Part shown: piece after piece, positions 17,474 to 25,359 of the stretch
Layout of the letters: each line of letters starts with the position of its first letter
Position numbering within the stretch: position 1 is the first letter of the stretch
Assembly (NCBI GenBank): GCA_903910215.1
Contig: CAIVYV010000096.1
Coordinates: 1-29,587, forward strand
Direction of reading: 5' to 3'
DNA: 29,587 bases
Source: an uncultured Pseudomonadota bacterium
GTDB taxonomy: Bacteria > Pseudomonadota > Gammaproteobacteria > Steroidobacterales > Steroidobacteraceae
Program-made: the position numbers and the translations under genes
The notes under the pieces: generated by a model
The model's input: the letters and a program-made list of their open reading frames with translations, nothing else
Databases searched by the model: none
What the model was told of the DNA's origin: nothing

Positions 17474-17696
17474 CCTTCAAGCGGCGACCGCGATTCGAGC
17501 TCGCGAGACGCAGCGACAGGCGCAGAGAGAACGCCTTGAAGGTGATAGCGGCAACCGAGCGACCCAAGGCCTTGGCGATCTTGGCAGTCGACATCGTGCC
17601 GGCGAGTTTGCGCAGCTTCTTCTCATCCGCCGGAGTCCACGGAGTGACGTTACGCTTGCTCTTGCGGGCGACCGGACGAGATTTCTTTTTAGCCAT
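17457..17696 (-). CDS. Small basic Myb/SANT-like DNA-binding protein (79 aa)
   Basis: Unnamed small protein with a lysine/arginine-rich head (MAKKKSRPVARKSKR) and tail (NRGRRLKVSKKR) around a compact helical core. The core, PWTPADEKKLRKLAG...STAKIAKALGRSVAAITFKA, resembles bacterial Myb/SANT or GcrA-like helix-turn-helix segments, in which W20 and a K/R-rich recognition helix sit in this order. It probably binds nucleic acid, perhaps as a nucleoid or transcription-associated factor. I chose the ATG at 17696 because an AGGA lies 12 bases upstream and the longer frame to 17798 would run through a terminator hairpin and read as low-quality protein. It converges with NamZ and overlaps its end by 17 bp. 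Confidence 0.7.
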   Translation of the reverse strand: MAKKKSRPVARKSKRNVTPWTPADEKKLRKLAGTMSTAKIAKALGRSVAAITFKAFSLRLSLRLASSNRGRRLKVSKKR

Positions 17697-17743
17697 GAAT
17701 GCGAATTCCTGAAACAAAGACCGCGCGCATTCTAGGGGGAAAC

Positions 17744-17780
17744 CCCGGTGCTGCCTACCAAAATTCTGTGCAGCACCGGG
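17744..17780 (-). terminator. Terminator hairpin downstream of the M3 peptidase gene
   Basis: CCCGGTGCTGC (17744-17754) pairs perfectly with GCAGCACCGGG (17770-17780) around a 15-nt loop, and extends on the outside with AAA/TTT. It starts 27 bp past the peptidase stop (17807-17809) on the minus strand. The trailing T tract is short (GTTTCC), so it is good but not ideal. Confidence 0.7.
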
Positions 17781-17806
17781 TTTTGGTGTCTTCCCCAACT
17801 TTTTTG

Positions 17807-19942
17807 TTATTTCATTGAGGCGCCAGTAGCCGAAGAAAAGCCGCGTTTGCGCATCAGAGCATCGATCTGGGGGTCGCGACCGCGGAACGAACGATAACTA
17901 TCGGCCGGGTCTACGGTATTGCCGATAGACAGCACGTTATCGAACAGTTTCTTCGCCAATTCCTTGTCCCAAGGGCCTTTACCAGCGGCAAACGCTTCCC
18001 AAGCGTCTGCGACCAAGGTATCCGCCCAGAGATAGCTGTAGTAGCCCGCCGAGTATCCGTCACCCGAGAAAACGTGACCGAACTGCGGCGTGCGATGACG
18101 CATCACGATCTCGGCCGGCATGCCGAGGCTCACGAGCGTTTCGCGCTCGAACGCGTCTGGGTCAATGCGCCGATCGGGCGTGGAGGTCAGGTGCAGCTTC
18201 ATGTCGATGAGTGCTGCCGAAAGATATTCCACCGTCGCAAAGCCTTGATTGAAGGTTTTGGCGCGCTCGACCTTGGCGACGAGTTCAGCCGGAATGGGCT
18301 TGCCCGTCTCGTGATGGACCGCGTAACGATCGAGGATTTCTTTCACCGGCAACCAGTGCTCGAGCAGCTGTGACGGGAACTCGACGTAATCACGAGCGAC
18401 GCTCGTGCCGGCCACACTCGGGTAGTTCACGTTCGATGAGAGACCGTGCAGGGCATGGCCGAACTCGTGGAACAACGTGACCGCGTCATCCCAGCTGATG
18501 AGTGCAGGCTTGCCCGGTTCACCTTTGACGAAGTTGGAGTTGTTCGACACGATGGTCGTGACTTCACCATCGAAACGCTCCTGCGTTCGATAGGCATTCA
18601 TCCACGCGCCCGATTGCTTGCCGACACGTGCGAACGGATCAAAGTAGAACAGCCCAATCAAGCGCCCATCAGTGCGTTCGACGCGCCACACGCGCACATC
18701 CGGGTGGTATACCGGCACTTCGCCTGCTGCGAGTTCGATGAATCGCATCGCGAAAAGGTCTTCGGCCACACTGAACATGCCTTCGCGCAACTTCTCGAGC
18801 TGCAGATAGGGTTTCAGTTCGTTGGTGTCGAGATCGTACTTCGCCTTGCGGACCTTCTCGGCATAGAACCGATAGTCCCAGGGCTCGATCCGAATCTTGG
18901 CGCCCTCGGAATCAGCCAGCGCCTGCATGTCGGCGACTTCTTCTTTGACGCGGGCGACCGCAGGTTTCCAGACGGCTTCCATCAACTCCATGGCGCGCTC
19001 GGGTGTGCGAGCCATCGAGTTTTCGAGACGCCAGTGCGCGTGGGTCGGAAAGCCAAGCAGGCGCGCGCGCTCAGCACGCAGTTGCAGGATTTCGCTGATG
19101 ATCGCGTTGTTGTCGCGGGCATCGCCGTTATCGCCGCGGTTGACGAAGGTCTGCCAAACCTTTTCGCGCAGGTCGCGGCGCGTGGAGTAGGTGAGGAACG
19201 GTTCGACGGAAGAGCGCGTGTTGGCGACGACCCATTTGCCTTCTTTGCCGCGACGCTTGGCGTCCGCAGCAAAGCCCGCGCGCAGCGAGTCGGGCAGGCC
19301 GGCGAGATCGTCTGCTTTTTCGAGGACGAGATACTGCTGACTCTCGTCACCGAGCAGATTTTGACTGAAGCGTGTGAAGAGGCCGGCAAGGCTCTGATTG
19401 ATTTCGCCGAGCCGCTTCTTTGAAGCCGCATCGAGCTTGGCGCCGGCACGAACGAAGTTCGTGTAGACGAGCCAGGTGAGACGTTGCTCTTCGGCCGTCA
19501 GACCGCTCGATTCACGCGTCTCGTAGACCTTGGCGATACGGGCGAACAGCTTTTCGTTTTGCGTGATTCGATCACGGAACGCCGCCATCTTCGGTTCGAT
19601 GTTGCGCTCGACTTCCTGAACGGCATCGTCGCTCAGCGACGAGCTATAGATGTAGTAGACGGTGCTTGCACGATCTAGCGCGCGCCCGGAGCGCTCCATC
19701 GCTGCAATCGTGTTGGCGAATGTCGGCGCCGCAGGATTATTGGCAATCGCCTCGAGTTCGGCCAAATGTTCGGCCATGCCGGCTTCGAGCGCCGGCGCGA
19801 GCAACGCCGGCGTGGCGACATCGAAAGGCGGCACGCCGCCATAAGGGCCTTTCCAGGGTTGCAACAGCGGATTCGTGGCGGGGGCAGCAACCGCTGCCGA
19901 CAGGAGGGCGGTAGTCATGATGATGGGCAATATCCGGCGCAT
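17807..19942 (-). CDS. M3 family zinc oligopeptidase (peptidyl-dipeptidase Dcp-like), secreted
   Basis: Zinc metallopeptidase of family M3 (Dcp/oligopeptidase A group) that degrades short peptides, here probably in the periplasm. The zinc site is LFHEFGHALHG, with H492, E493 and H496 and third ligand E521 in VEFPSQ; the H-to-E spacing equals that of E. coli Dcp. Further family marks are GLFYFDPFARVGKQSGAW before the motif, and GHVFSGDGYSAGYYSYLWADTLVADAW after it. The real start is the ATG at 19942, giving 711 residues with signal peptide MRRILPIIMTTALLSAAVAA. Upstream in-frame codons to 20329 overlap the DUF374 gene and read as noise. It is the third gene of a same-strand set with HMG-CoA reductase and DUF374 (61 bp gap). 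Confidence 0.93.
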   Translation of the reverse strand: MRRILPIIMTTALLSAAVAAPATNPLLQPWKGPYGGVPPFDVATPALLAPALEAGMAEHLAELEAIANNPAAPTFANTIAAMERSGRALDRASTVYYIYSSSLSDDAVQEVERNIEPKMAAFRDRITQNEKLFARIAKVYETRESSGLTAEEQRLTWLVYTNFVRAGAKLDAASKKRLGEINQSLAGLFTRFSQNLLGDESQQYLVLEKADDLAGLPDSLRAGFAADAKRRGKEGKWVVANTRSSVEPFLTYSTRRDLREKVWQTFVNRGDNGDARDNNAIISEILQLRAERARLLGFPTHAHWRLENSMARTPERAMELMEAVWKPAVARVKEEVADMQALADSEGAKIRIEPWDYRFYAEKVRKAKYDLDTNELKPYLQLEKLREGMFSVAEDLFAMRFIELAAGEVPVYHPDVRVWRVERTDGRLIGLFYFDPFARVGKQSGAWMNAYRTQERFDGEVTTIVSNNSNFVKGEPGKPALISWDDAVTLFHEFGHALHGLSSNVNYPSVAGTSVARDYVEFPSQLLEHWLPVKEILDRYAVHHETGKPIPAELVAKVERAKTFNQGFATVEYLSAALIDMKLHLTSTPDRRIDPDAFERETLVSLGMPAEIVMRHRTPQFGHVFSGDGYSAGYYSYLWADTLVADAWEAFAAGKGPWDKELAKKLFDNVLSIGNTVDPADSYRSFRGRDPQIDALMRKRGFSSATGASMK

Positions 19943-20003
19943 GAGGCGGGTTACCTTAGGAATGAATGTGGAACGGGAATGACCCCGAGAATAGCAGTTG
20001 GAC

Positions 20004-20732
20004 TCAGGCGGTGACGAGTCGCAGCGGCTCGGGATCACGGTAGCCGGTTTCGGCATCGAGATCGGAATGCAACCGGAACAAGGTTTCTTCGAGCCGCCGG
20101 CGCAGCGCTTCGAGTTGAACCTCATCGAGTTTGGCGGGCACCTCGATTGGGTCGGCTGCCTTGACGAGCACCTTGGCGCCCGGTTTTGGAATGACCGTGC
20201 GATCCCAAGATCGCTCCCAGCGCCAGCAATGATTCGTCGAAGCGGCCACCGGTAGCAGCAAACTGCCGGTTTTTTGAGCGAGCGTGATGGTGCCAAGTTG
20301 CGCAATGCCGCGCGGCCCGCGCGAGCCATCGATCGCCAGACAAGAATTCAAGCTGCGATCCTCGCGCTGGGCTTTGATCATCTCGACGAGTGCGCGTGCG
20401 CCACCTTTACCCGACGAGCCACGTGCCACCCGAAAACCGAGGCCTTCTTCGATGCGCGTCATCGCTTCGCCGTCGCGGCTCTGCGAGCACATCAAAATCC
20501 AGCGACCTTGTTGCGGCAGGCTGAAGTAGTGCAGTAACGCAAACGTTCGAGAGTGCAGAAATGCGCCGACGACCGGTTGCCCTTGCGCGATGAGTTTGTG
20601 CAAGGCGTGGATGTTGCGCTCTTCGTAATCCCAACTGCGGCCGAGCGCGCGGTAGAGCCGCCAGCCAAAAGGCGGCAGCACGTTATGCAGGAAAAAGCGG
20701 CGAATCGGCTTGTTGCGACGAGACTGGCTCAT
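20004..20732 (-). CDS. DUF374 lysophospholipid acyltransferase-like protein
   Basis: A 242-residue protein of the DUF374 (PF04028) group, related to the PlsC/LpxL acyltransferase superfamily and probably attached to the inner membrane. Family features are AFLHSRTFALLHYF, SQSRDGEAMTRIEEGLGFRVARGSSGKGGARALVEMI, LAIDGSRGPRG, and ITLAQKTGSLLLPVA with a following Trp-rich segment. HSRTF replaces the HxxxxD catalytic motif of PlsC proteins, as is usual in this subfamily, so the acyl donor and acceptor are uncertain. The start is ATG at 20732 (MSQSRRNKPIRR), 19 bp after the HMG-CoA reductase stop. The longer frame to 20957 lies inside that gene and was rejected. It is likely co-transcribed with HMG-CoA reductase and acts in lipid or envelope metabolism. 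Confidence 0.85.
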   Translation of the reverse strand: MSQSRRNKPIRRFFLHNVLPPFGWRLYRALGRSWDYEERNIHALHKLIAQGQPVVGAFLHSRTFALLHYFSLPQQGRWILMCSQSRDGEAMTRIEEGLGFRVARGSSGKGGARALVEMIKAQREDRSLNSCLAIDGSRGPRGIAQLGTITLAQKTGSLLLPVAASTNHCWRWERSWDRTVIPKPGAKVLVKAADPIEVPAKLDEVQLEALRRRLEETLFRLHSDLDAETGYRDPEPLRLVTA

Positions 20733-20751
20733 GAGTGGCGCATGATTTGGA

Positions 20752-21954
20752 TCAGGTATCGCCTGTGCCGCGACCTTTGCGACCACCGCTCGCGTGCGCT
20801 TGGGCAAACGCACCACTGGCCATGGCGCCGACGATCGAAAGCTCGCCTGCCAAGGCCAAGACCGCACAAATTTCGGCAAACTTGGCGGCAGTGCCCTCGC
20901 CGATGCAGCCGAGCATCGCCAAACACTCGCGCGCGGTGGGCAGGAAAGTGCCGCCACCGACCGTGCCGACGATCAGATTGGGCAAGGTGACCGATGCATA
21001 GAGGTCGCCTGTCGCGGTCACCTCGAAGCGCGTGATGGAAGTCGTGGCTTCCGAGACGCAAGCGACGTCCTGACCACAGGCAATGAACAGTGCTGCGAGC
21101 GCATTAGCCACGTTACCCTGCATGCCGACCGCGCCGGTCTGCGCGGCACCGACCGTGGCCTGATTCCAGCAATTGGCCATCGCTGCGGCATCGGCACGCC
21201 AATAGCGACCGATGATGCGCGAGGGTAGAACGATTTCGGCCGATGCGTTGCGACCGCGCGCGCCTAAGAATGCTTGTGCCGAAGAGCGCTTATCACCAGA
21301 GAGCGCTGATTCGACGAGCCAGTGCACCGGGGCGTGCGGCATCTGCGGCAGCAGCGCCTCGCACACCGCTTGTGTGGCCAACGTGACCATGTTTTGACCC
21401 GCCGCATCGCCTGTGGCGTATTCGAGCATCACGTAGACGGTGTTGCCGACGAGCGAAATTTTGGCGCTCTGCAAGCGGCAATAGCGCGAGGTGCTGGCCG
21501 CCGCCGCCTGCATCTTCTCGAACTGCGTCGGCAACCAATCGGCGATAGCCGCTGCCGTTGGCAAATCAGTGAATACGAAGCAAGGCGCACGACCCACAAG
21601 CTGGCGATTGCAGGCAGCCAAGGCGCCACCACAACGATTCATCACGTTGAAAGCATGCTGGAAGGAAGCGACCAGTGTGCCTTCGGTCGTAGCGATCGGG
21701 ATGATGAACTCTCCGTCGGCGTAGCGGCCTTTAATGCGCACGGGTCCCGCCACTCCGATGGGGATCTGCGCGTAACCGATGAAGCCTTCGATACTGCCCG
21801 CGAGCCGTGTCGACTCGAGCGGTGGTGCGACGCCCGTGATGGCATCGAGCGCCAGCCCTTCTTCGACGAGTCGCGCGCGGCGCGCATCGCGAGCTTCGGT
21901 GGAGGCATCGGTGGTCGATGGTAGGCGGCGCGAACTGCGCGGTTCATCACTCAT
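20752..21954 (-). CDS. Hydroxymethylglutaryl-CoA reductase (class I type)
   Basis: Converts HMG-CoA to mevalonate with NAD(P)H, or the reverse. The 400-residue protein carries the family signatures in order: IEGFIGYAQIPIGVAGP (55-71), IPIATTEGTLVAS with catalytic E91, GDAAGQNMV in the cofactor region, SGDKRSSA with K222, ACGQDVACV with D296, LPNLIVGTVGGGTFLPTA, and a C-terminal H387 in AQAHASGG. Spacings E-K 131, K-D 74 and D-H 91 are close to human class I enzyme (132, 76, 99). There is no membrane domain. The ATG at 21954 faces the divergent osmC-like gene (62 bp). Mevalonate-pathway genes are uncommon in Gammaproteobacteria, and no other pathway gene is in the window, so biosynthetic or degradative use is open. 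Confidence 0.92.
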   Translation of the reverse strand: MSDEPRSSRRLPSTTDASTEARDARRARLVEEGLALDAITGVAPPLESTRLAGSIEGFIGYAQIPIGVAGPVRIKGRYADGEFIIPIATTEGTLVASFQHAFNVMNRCGGALAACNRQLVGRAPCFVFTDLPTAAAIADWLPTQFEKMQAAAASTSRYCRLQSAKISLVGNTVYVMLEYATGDAAGQNMVTLATQAVCEALLPQMPHAPVHWLVESALSGDKRSSAQAFLGARGRNASAEIVLPSRIIGRYWRADAAAMANCWNQATVGAAQTGAVGMQGNVANALAALFIACGQDVACVSEATTSITRFEVTATGDLYASVTLPNLIVGTVGGGTFLPTARECLAMLGCIGEGTAAKFAEICAVLALAGELSIVGAMASGAFAQAHASGGRKGRGTGDT

Positions 21955-22016
21955 CCGACCATTTTGAGCGGCGACGGCCGCGCGGGCAACCGTGGCATGC
22001 GGCTAGACTTACTCGC

Positions 22017-22451
22017 ATGCATCCTTTCCCTCATGTTTATCGAGTCAATGCCGCGGCCGAGGTCGCAGGTTCTGTTCAACTGACATCACCCGGGCTCGTC
22101 GCGATCCCGAGTGCGGGGCCTGCCGAGTTTGATGGCCCCGGTGATCTCTGGTCGCCCGAGACGCTGCTCACGGCCGCTTTAGTTGACTGCTTCGTATTGA
22201 GCTTTCGGGCTGTTGCCCGTGCGTCGCGTCTCGAGTGGCTACGTTTGGAGTGCGCTGCTAGCGGCACCCTCGATCGTATCGAGAAAGTGACGCAGTTCAC
22301 GGCCTTCACGGTCCAGGCCGTGCTCGAAGTGCCACGCGGTACCGATCTCGAGAAAGCACGTAAGGCCCTGGAGAAGTCCGAACAGGTCTGCTTAATTTCC
22401 CACTCGCTGAAAGGCAGCAAGCATTTGGAGATCGAAATACGCGAGCGCTGA
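22017..22451 (+). CDS. OsmC/Ohr family peroxiredoxin-like protein
   Basis: OsmC-fold thiol peroxidase-like protein of 144 residues, expected to reduce organic hydroperoxides in the cytoplasm. The two redox cysteines are C58 in LLTAALVDCFVLSF and C125 in EQVCLISHSLKGS, the standard OsmC positions. The segment FDGPGDLWSPETLL matches the P-E-LL motif before the first cysteine. ATG at 22017 (MHPFPHVYRV) is preferred over an in-frame extension to 21918 that would overlap the divergent HMG-CoA reductase start. It converges on the gene at 22458 with 6 bp between stops. Substrate and any link with HMG-CoA reductase are unknown. Confidence 0.88.
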   Translation: MHPFPHVYRVNAAAEVAGSVQLTSPGLVAIPSAGPAEFDGPGDLWSPETLLTAALVDCFVLSFRAVARASRLEWLRLECAASGTLDRIEKVTQFTAFTVQAVLEVPRGTDLEKARKALEKSEQVCLISHSLKGSKHLEIEIRER

Positions 22452-22457
22452 GCACGG

Positions 22458-23138
22458 TCAACTGCCCGTCAGCATCCGGCGGCGAATCTCCTCGGGCGAG
22501 ACTAGGTGGCAGTAGTGATTGCCGCGCCAACTCTCGGGCATCATCTTCCAGCGCCAGTCTTCCCATTCTGCGAAGAGGGCGCTGGCGCGTAATCTGAGTT
22601 TTCCGTCTGCGCCGACGCTCGCTTCGGGTTTCGTCTTGATCCAACTCGAGCCCGTGTAGCTCAATTGATCGGTTTGCAACATCACCTGAGCGGGTCGGAT
22701 TTTCGCCGATGCTCGTTCGCTCGGGCCCATGGCTTGCCAGATGTCGAGCACCATCGCGCGGTGAATGTCGGTGCAGGCGCGTGGGGTGAGCACAGGATCT
22801 CTCGCTGCACTCGCACCGTGAGCGCTGCGCAGATGATCCGCCGTCTTGGTCTTGCAGGAGATCTGCAGGATATCGAGCCGCTCGTTACGTAAGACGTATT
22901 GATGGGTTCGCAACGGTGAGACTGCAGGCTTCGAGAGCTTGAACGTTTCGTAATCCTTCTCGAGCACGTTGGTGATCGGCAGGGCCGTGTCGACCAGTCG
23001 TCGCTGTACTTCGCTGCAAAACTCCGAATGGGAGTTGGAGAGTGGTTGCTGCGGCGCCGCAATAGACTTAGGCGACAGCATCAACGATGCCGACAACAGC
23101 GCAGCAGCGACGGCGAACTCAAGTCGGGATCGTGTCAT
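22458..23138 (-). CDS. Secreted protein of unknown function, four cysteines
   Basis: I do not recognise this family. The 226-residue protein has a clear signal peptide (about 1-28, MTRSRLEFAVAAALLSASLM then ...SIAAP), so it is probably periplasmic. After cleavage it has four cysteines (C41, C95, C122, C210), enough for two disulfides. It also has conserved-looking aromatic-rich stretches, LDIWQAMGP and EWEDWRWKMMPESWRGNHYCHL. There are no further transmembrane segments. The ATG at 23138 is supported by GAGGAA three to four bases upstream; an in-frame ATG at 23159 would place that sequence inside the gene. It is divergent from the CPXCG gene at 23210. Confidence 0.7.
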   Translation of the reverse strand: MTRSRLEFAVAAALLSASLMLSPKSIAAPQQPLSNSHSEFCSEVQRRLVDTALPITNVLEKDYETFKLSKPAVSPLRTHQYVLRNERLDILQISCKTKTADHLRSAHGASAARDPVLTPRACTDIHRAMVLDIWQAMGPSERASAKIRPAQVMLQTDQLSYTGSSWIKTKPEASVGADGKLRLRASALFAEWEDWRWKMMPESWRGNHYCHLVSPEEIRRRMLTGS

Positions 23139-23209
23139 GTGTTCCTCGCGACTCGGCATTATTTTTTGGATGACACGAGATTATCATCCGACGGTATGGA
23201 GCTCCCCGC

Positions 23210-23524
23210 ATGAAGCGATCGCAAGTCCACTCTCTGGCGCAGGAGGCCATGTCGCTCGAGCCCGCGACGATCGATGCCCTGTACGGGTTGGAGCCGGTTT
23301 TCGAGCCCGGAGCCGGCGAGCCAGTCGGGCACGCTGAACTTGGCGTTTTCGTCGAATTGCAATGCCCTTATTGCGGTGAGGCTTATGGTTCGATGCTGGA
23401 TCTGACCGATGCGTCCCGCGTCTACATCGAAGATTGTCAGATTTGTTGCAGACCGATCGAAGTGGGGCTCGAGGTCGACGAACGTGGCGTGCTGCAGCGT
23501 GTCGAGACGAGTCGAATCGACTGA
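23210..23524 (+). CDS. CPXCG-motif cysteine-rich (zinc-ribbon) protein
   Basis: Small cytoplasmic protein of the Cys_rich_CPXG family (PF14255). The C-terminal half holds the whole domain: VELQCPYCGEAYG (C52, C55) and YIEDCQICCRPIEVGLEV (C76, C79, plus C80), which should bind one zinc. The molecular function of the family is not established. At 104 residues it is longer than the usual ~60, with an N-terminal extension (MKRSQVHSLAQEAMSLEPATIDALYGLEP). That extension may be real or may mean translation begins later, though no closer ATG in frame gives a better start than M14. Its TGA is 15 bp from the convergent DUF192 stop. Confidence 0.82.
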   Translation: MKRSQVHSLAQEAMSLEPATIDALYGLEPVFEPGAGEPVGHAELGVFVELQCPYCGEAYGSMLDLTDASRVYIEDCQICCRPIEVGLEVDERGVLQRVETSRID

Positions 23525-23539
23525 CCGCCGACCGATGTG

Positions 23540-24037
23540 TCAGCGAACGCTGCCGAAAACCGGATGACGCAAGCGATCGCCAGGCTTGATGCCGCGCTTG
23601 GCAGCTTCTCCGCCGCGCAGTTCGAGAATCGCTTTGACCGGCACATCGGGACCCACCGGATCGAGTGTCAGCGGCGGAACGTTGGCGAAAATGGCGACGA
23701 TCTTGCCGCGTGCGTCGACAAAGATCATATCGAGCGGGATGTAGGTGTTCTTCATCCAGAAGGAGGACAGACGGACGCTGTCGTTGATGAAGAGCATGCC
23801 TTGATCCGCAGGTAAATCGCGTACCCACATCAGCCCTTGGCGTTGTCGCTCCGGTGTGTCCGCAATCCAAACATTGAATTGGTGCTTTTTGTCGCCGCTG
23901 TCGATGCGCAGATCGGCGTGCGGATAAGTCGCGAGATCTAACGGTGCTGGCTCAGCGGAGCTTCGCCATTGCGCGTGAGCCGGCGTCGCCAGCGCCAAAA
24001 ACACGAGCAGACTGAGGATGGAGATGTGCAGTTTCAT
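23540..24037 (-). CDS. DUF192 family secreted protein
   Basis: DUF192 (PF02643) protein of 165 residues with a signal peptide (MKLHISILSLLVFLALATPA, cut near HAQ), so periplasmic or exported. The conserved core is visible: FNVWIADTPERQRQGLMWVRDLPADQGMLF, FWMKNTYIPLDMIFVD, GKIVAIFANVPPLT, VKAILELRGGEAAKRGIKPGD. The family has a small beta-barrel fold and no settled biochemical role. The ATG at 24037 overlaps the TGA of the upstream membrane protein (ATGA), so it is the third gene of a padR operon. The frame remains open to 24679, but that extension overlaps the upstream gene and is not protein-like. Confidence 0.9.
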   Translation of the reverse strand: MKLHISILSLLVFLALATPAHAQWRSSAEPAPLDLATYPHADLRIDSGDKKHQFNVWIADTPERQRQGLMWVRDLPADQGMLFINDSVRLSSFWMKNTYIPLDMIFVDARGKIVAIFANVPPLTLDPVGPDVPVKAILELRGGEAAKRGIKPGDRLRHPVFGSVR

Positions 24038-24969
24038 AGCGCGACCAGCATACGCTTGGCGAAGGCGCCGTGCAGTCGGCCGAGAGCGCGCACGATATGC
24101 AGTGTGAAGGTGGTTGCCAACACGCCACCGATTGCTAGCAGGATGATGCCGAGCGGATGACGGATCCACTCCTGCAGCCAAGCCGACTCGTCGGCGAGGT
24201 GGATGCCGACGTTGCCCGGCAGAACGATGCCCACTGCCGCGAAGCCCTCGAAGATCGCTGCGAGAACCAGACCGCAGCCGACCGAAAGGCCGACGACGGC
24301 GATGACGAAATAGGCGATACCGATCGGAAGCATCAAGGCTTGATAGGCGAGCGTGGTCCAAGTGCGGATTTCTTTGAGCATTGCGCCGATGCGTTGCAGT
24401 AGCGACAAGTCGCGCGGGCGTGTGCTCGGGCGCCGCGGCATGCGCTCGCCCGTCATGGCTTCGACGAGTCGGCCCTCGACCAGGGCCAGAAGTCTGGCTG
24501 CGCCGACAAATCCTAAGAAAAATGGCACGCCGATGATCAAAATAGCGAGCCCGAGCGAGAGCGACAGGCCGACGGTCACGAAGCTGAAATAGAACACACC
24601 CGTGAACAAGGCGAGCAGACAGTAGAAGAGCATGGTGTAGGTGCGCACATCGGCATACACGCCGAAGAAGCGTCGCCAAATTCCAGGCTCGGTGGATCCG
24701 CGGGCGTCGGCCTTTGTTGTCATCGCCGCCTGCACCCGTGACTCGGTTTCGAGGTAGGCGGCGGCCACTTCATCGGGGGCGCCATAACTTTTGACGATCT
24801 CGGCAAGCACTTGGCTTTCGAGCGAGGCCGGCTTGGCCGCGACTTCAGCGCGAAGGTGCTGCTCGGCGTCGTAGAGCGCATCCTGGATGAGTGCGGGGTC
24901 GGCGCCTTGCAGCGCGACACGCAATGCCTGCAGATACTCCTTGATCGAAGCTGGGGCAGAAGAGGTCAT
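24034..24969 (-). CDS. HAAS-domain / sensor-domain membrane protein
   Basis: A 311-residue inner-membrane protein. Residues about 5-75 (IKEYLQALRVALQG...YDAEQHLRAEVA...VKSYGAPDEVAAAYL) match the HAAS/DUF1700-type helical domain typically encoded next to PadR regulators. From about residue 107 onward come several hydrophobic segments in two blocks (around LFYCLLALFTGVFYFSFVTV, and ALMLPIGIAYFVIAVVGLSV), as in the putative Sensor domain (PF13796), ending with another helix near LGIILLAIGGVLATTFTLHI. It is joined to padR by an ATGA overlap (24966-24969) and to DUF192 by another (24034-24037). By analogy with PadR-HAAS pairs it may control the PadR protein or sense envelope state; this is inference. 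Confidence 0.85.
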   Translation of the reverse strand: MTSSAPASIKEYLQALRVALQGADPALIQDALYDAEQHLRAEVAAKPASLESQVLAEIVKSYGAPDEVAAAYLETESRVQAAMTTKADARGSTEPGIWRRFFGVYADVRTYTMLFYCLLALFTGVFYFSFVTVGLSLSLGLAILIIGVPFFLGFVGAARLLALVEGRLVEAMTGERMPRRPSTRPRDLSLLQRIGAMLKEIRTWTTLAYQALMLPIGIAYFVIAVVGLSVGCGLVLAAIFEGFAAVGIVLPGNVGIHLADESAWLQEWIRHPLGIILLAIGGVLATTFTLHIVRALGRLHGAFAKRMLVAL

Positions 24970-25352
24970 GTTGCCGATCCTGAGGGTGGTTGCGGCTGCA
25001 CCGCCGCGCGGGTGAAGTGGTCGACGAAGTCGCGGGTATGGGTCCAGGCCGCCATCCAGTCGGCCAACACGGCTCGTCCTTCCGGAGTGATGCGGTAATA
25101 GCGGCGTGGCGGGCCTGAGTAGGAGGGCACAACGCGACTGGAGAGCCAGCCCGAGGCTGAGAGCGAGCGCAACACGGGGTAAATCGTCCCTTCTTTGAAC
25201 AGGGGGTCGCCCCCCTCGGGGGGCTGGAGACGCTTGGCGATATCGTAGCCGTAGGCGTCCTCATCGTTGGCGGCGAGCACCGCGAGCAGGACGAGTGCTA
25301 CCAGGCCGGCGTTCAGGTCCTTTTGGAACTTTTTAGCGTGGCTATCGTTCAT
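24966..25352 (-). CDS. PadR family transcriptional regulator
   Basis: PadR-type winged-helix repressor of 128 residues. The core LVALVLLAVLAANDEDAYGYDIAKRLQ...LFKEGTIYPVLRSLSASGWLSSRVV...GPPRRYYRITPEGRAVLADW is diagnostic (GYDI, EGTIYPVL, RRYYRIT). The C-terminal dimerisation part is short. It begins the operon with the HAAS/sensor and DUF192 genes (ATGA overlap). The upstream region carries two TACT/AGTA palindromes across a predicted promoter, so autoregulation is likely. The ATG at 25352 has only a weak ribosome binding site. The inducing signal is not apparent. Confidence 0.92.
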   Translation of the reverse strand: MNDSHAKKFQKDLNAGLVALVLLAVLAANDEDAYGYDIAKRLQPPEGGDPLFKEGTIYPVLRSLSASGWLSSRVVPSYSGPPRRYYRITPEGRAVLADWMAAWTHTRDFVDHFTRAAVQPQPPSGSAT

Positions 25353-25359
25353 TGGCTAG

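Noticed and set aside
18446..19423. 325-codon plus-strand ORF antisense to the M3 peptidase
   Set aside because: A long but shadow frame over a well-recognised peptidase; codon third-position pattern favours the minus strand.
19943..20329. N-terminal extension of the M3 peptidase to 840 residues
   Set aside because: Lies in the DUF374 gene, is Cys/Arg/Ser-rich noise and would bury the signal peptide at 19942.
24038..24679. N-terminal extension of DUF192 to 379 residues
   Set aside because: Overlaps the HAAS/sensor gene in another frame; the signal peptide at 24037 and the ATGA overlap fix the start.
25209..25224. GCCCCCC-TC-GGGGGGC inverted repeat within padR
   Set aside because: It is in coding sequence for the PPEGG loop, explained by Pro and Gly codons; no reason to call it regulatory, though it is a potential sequencing or slippage hotspot.
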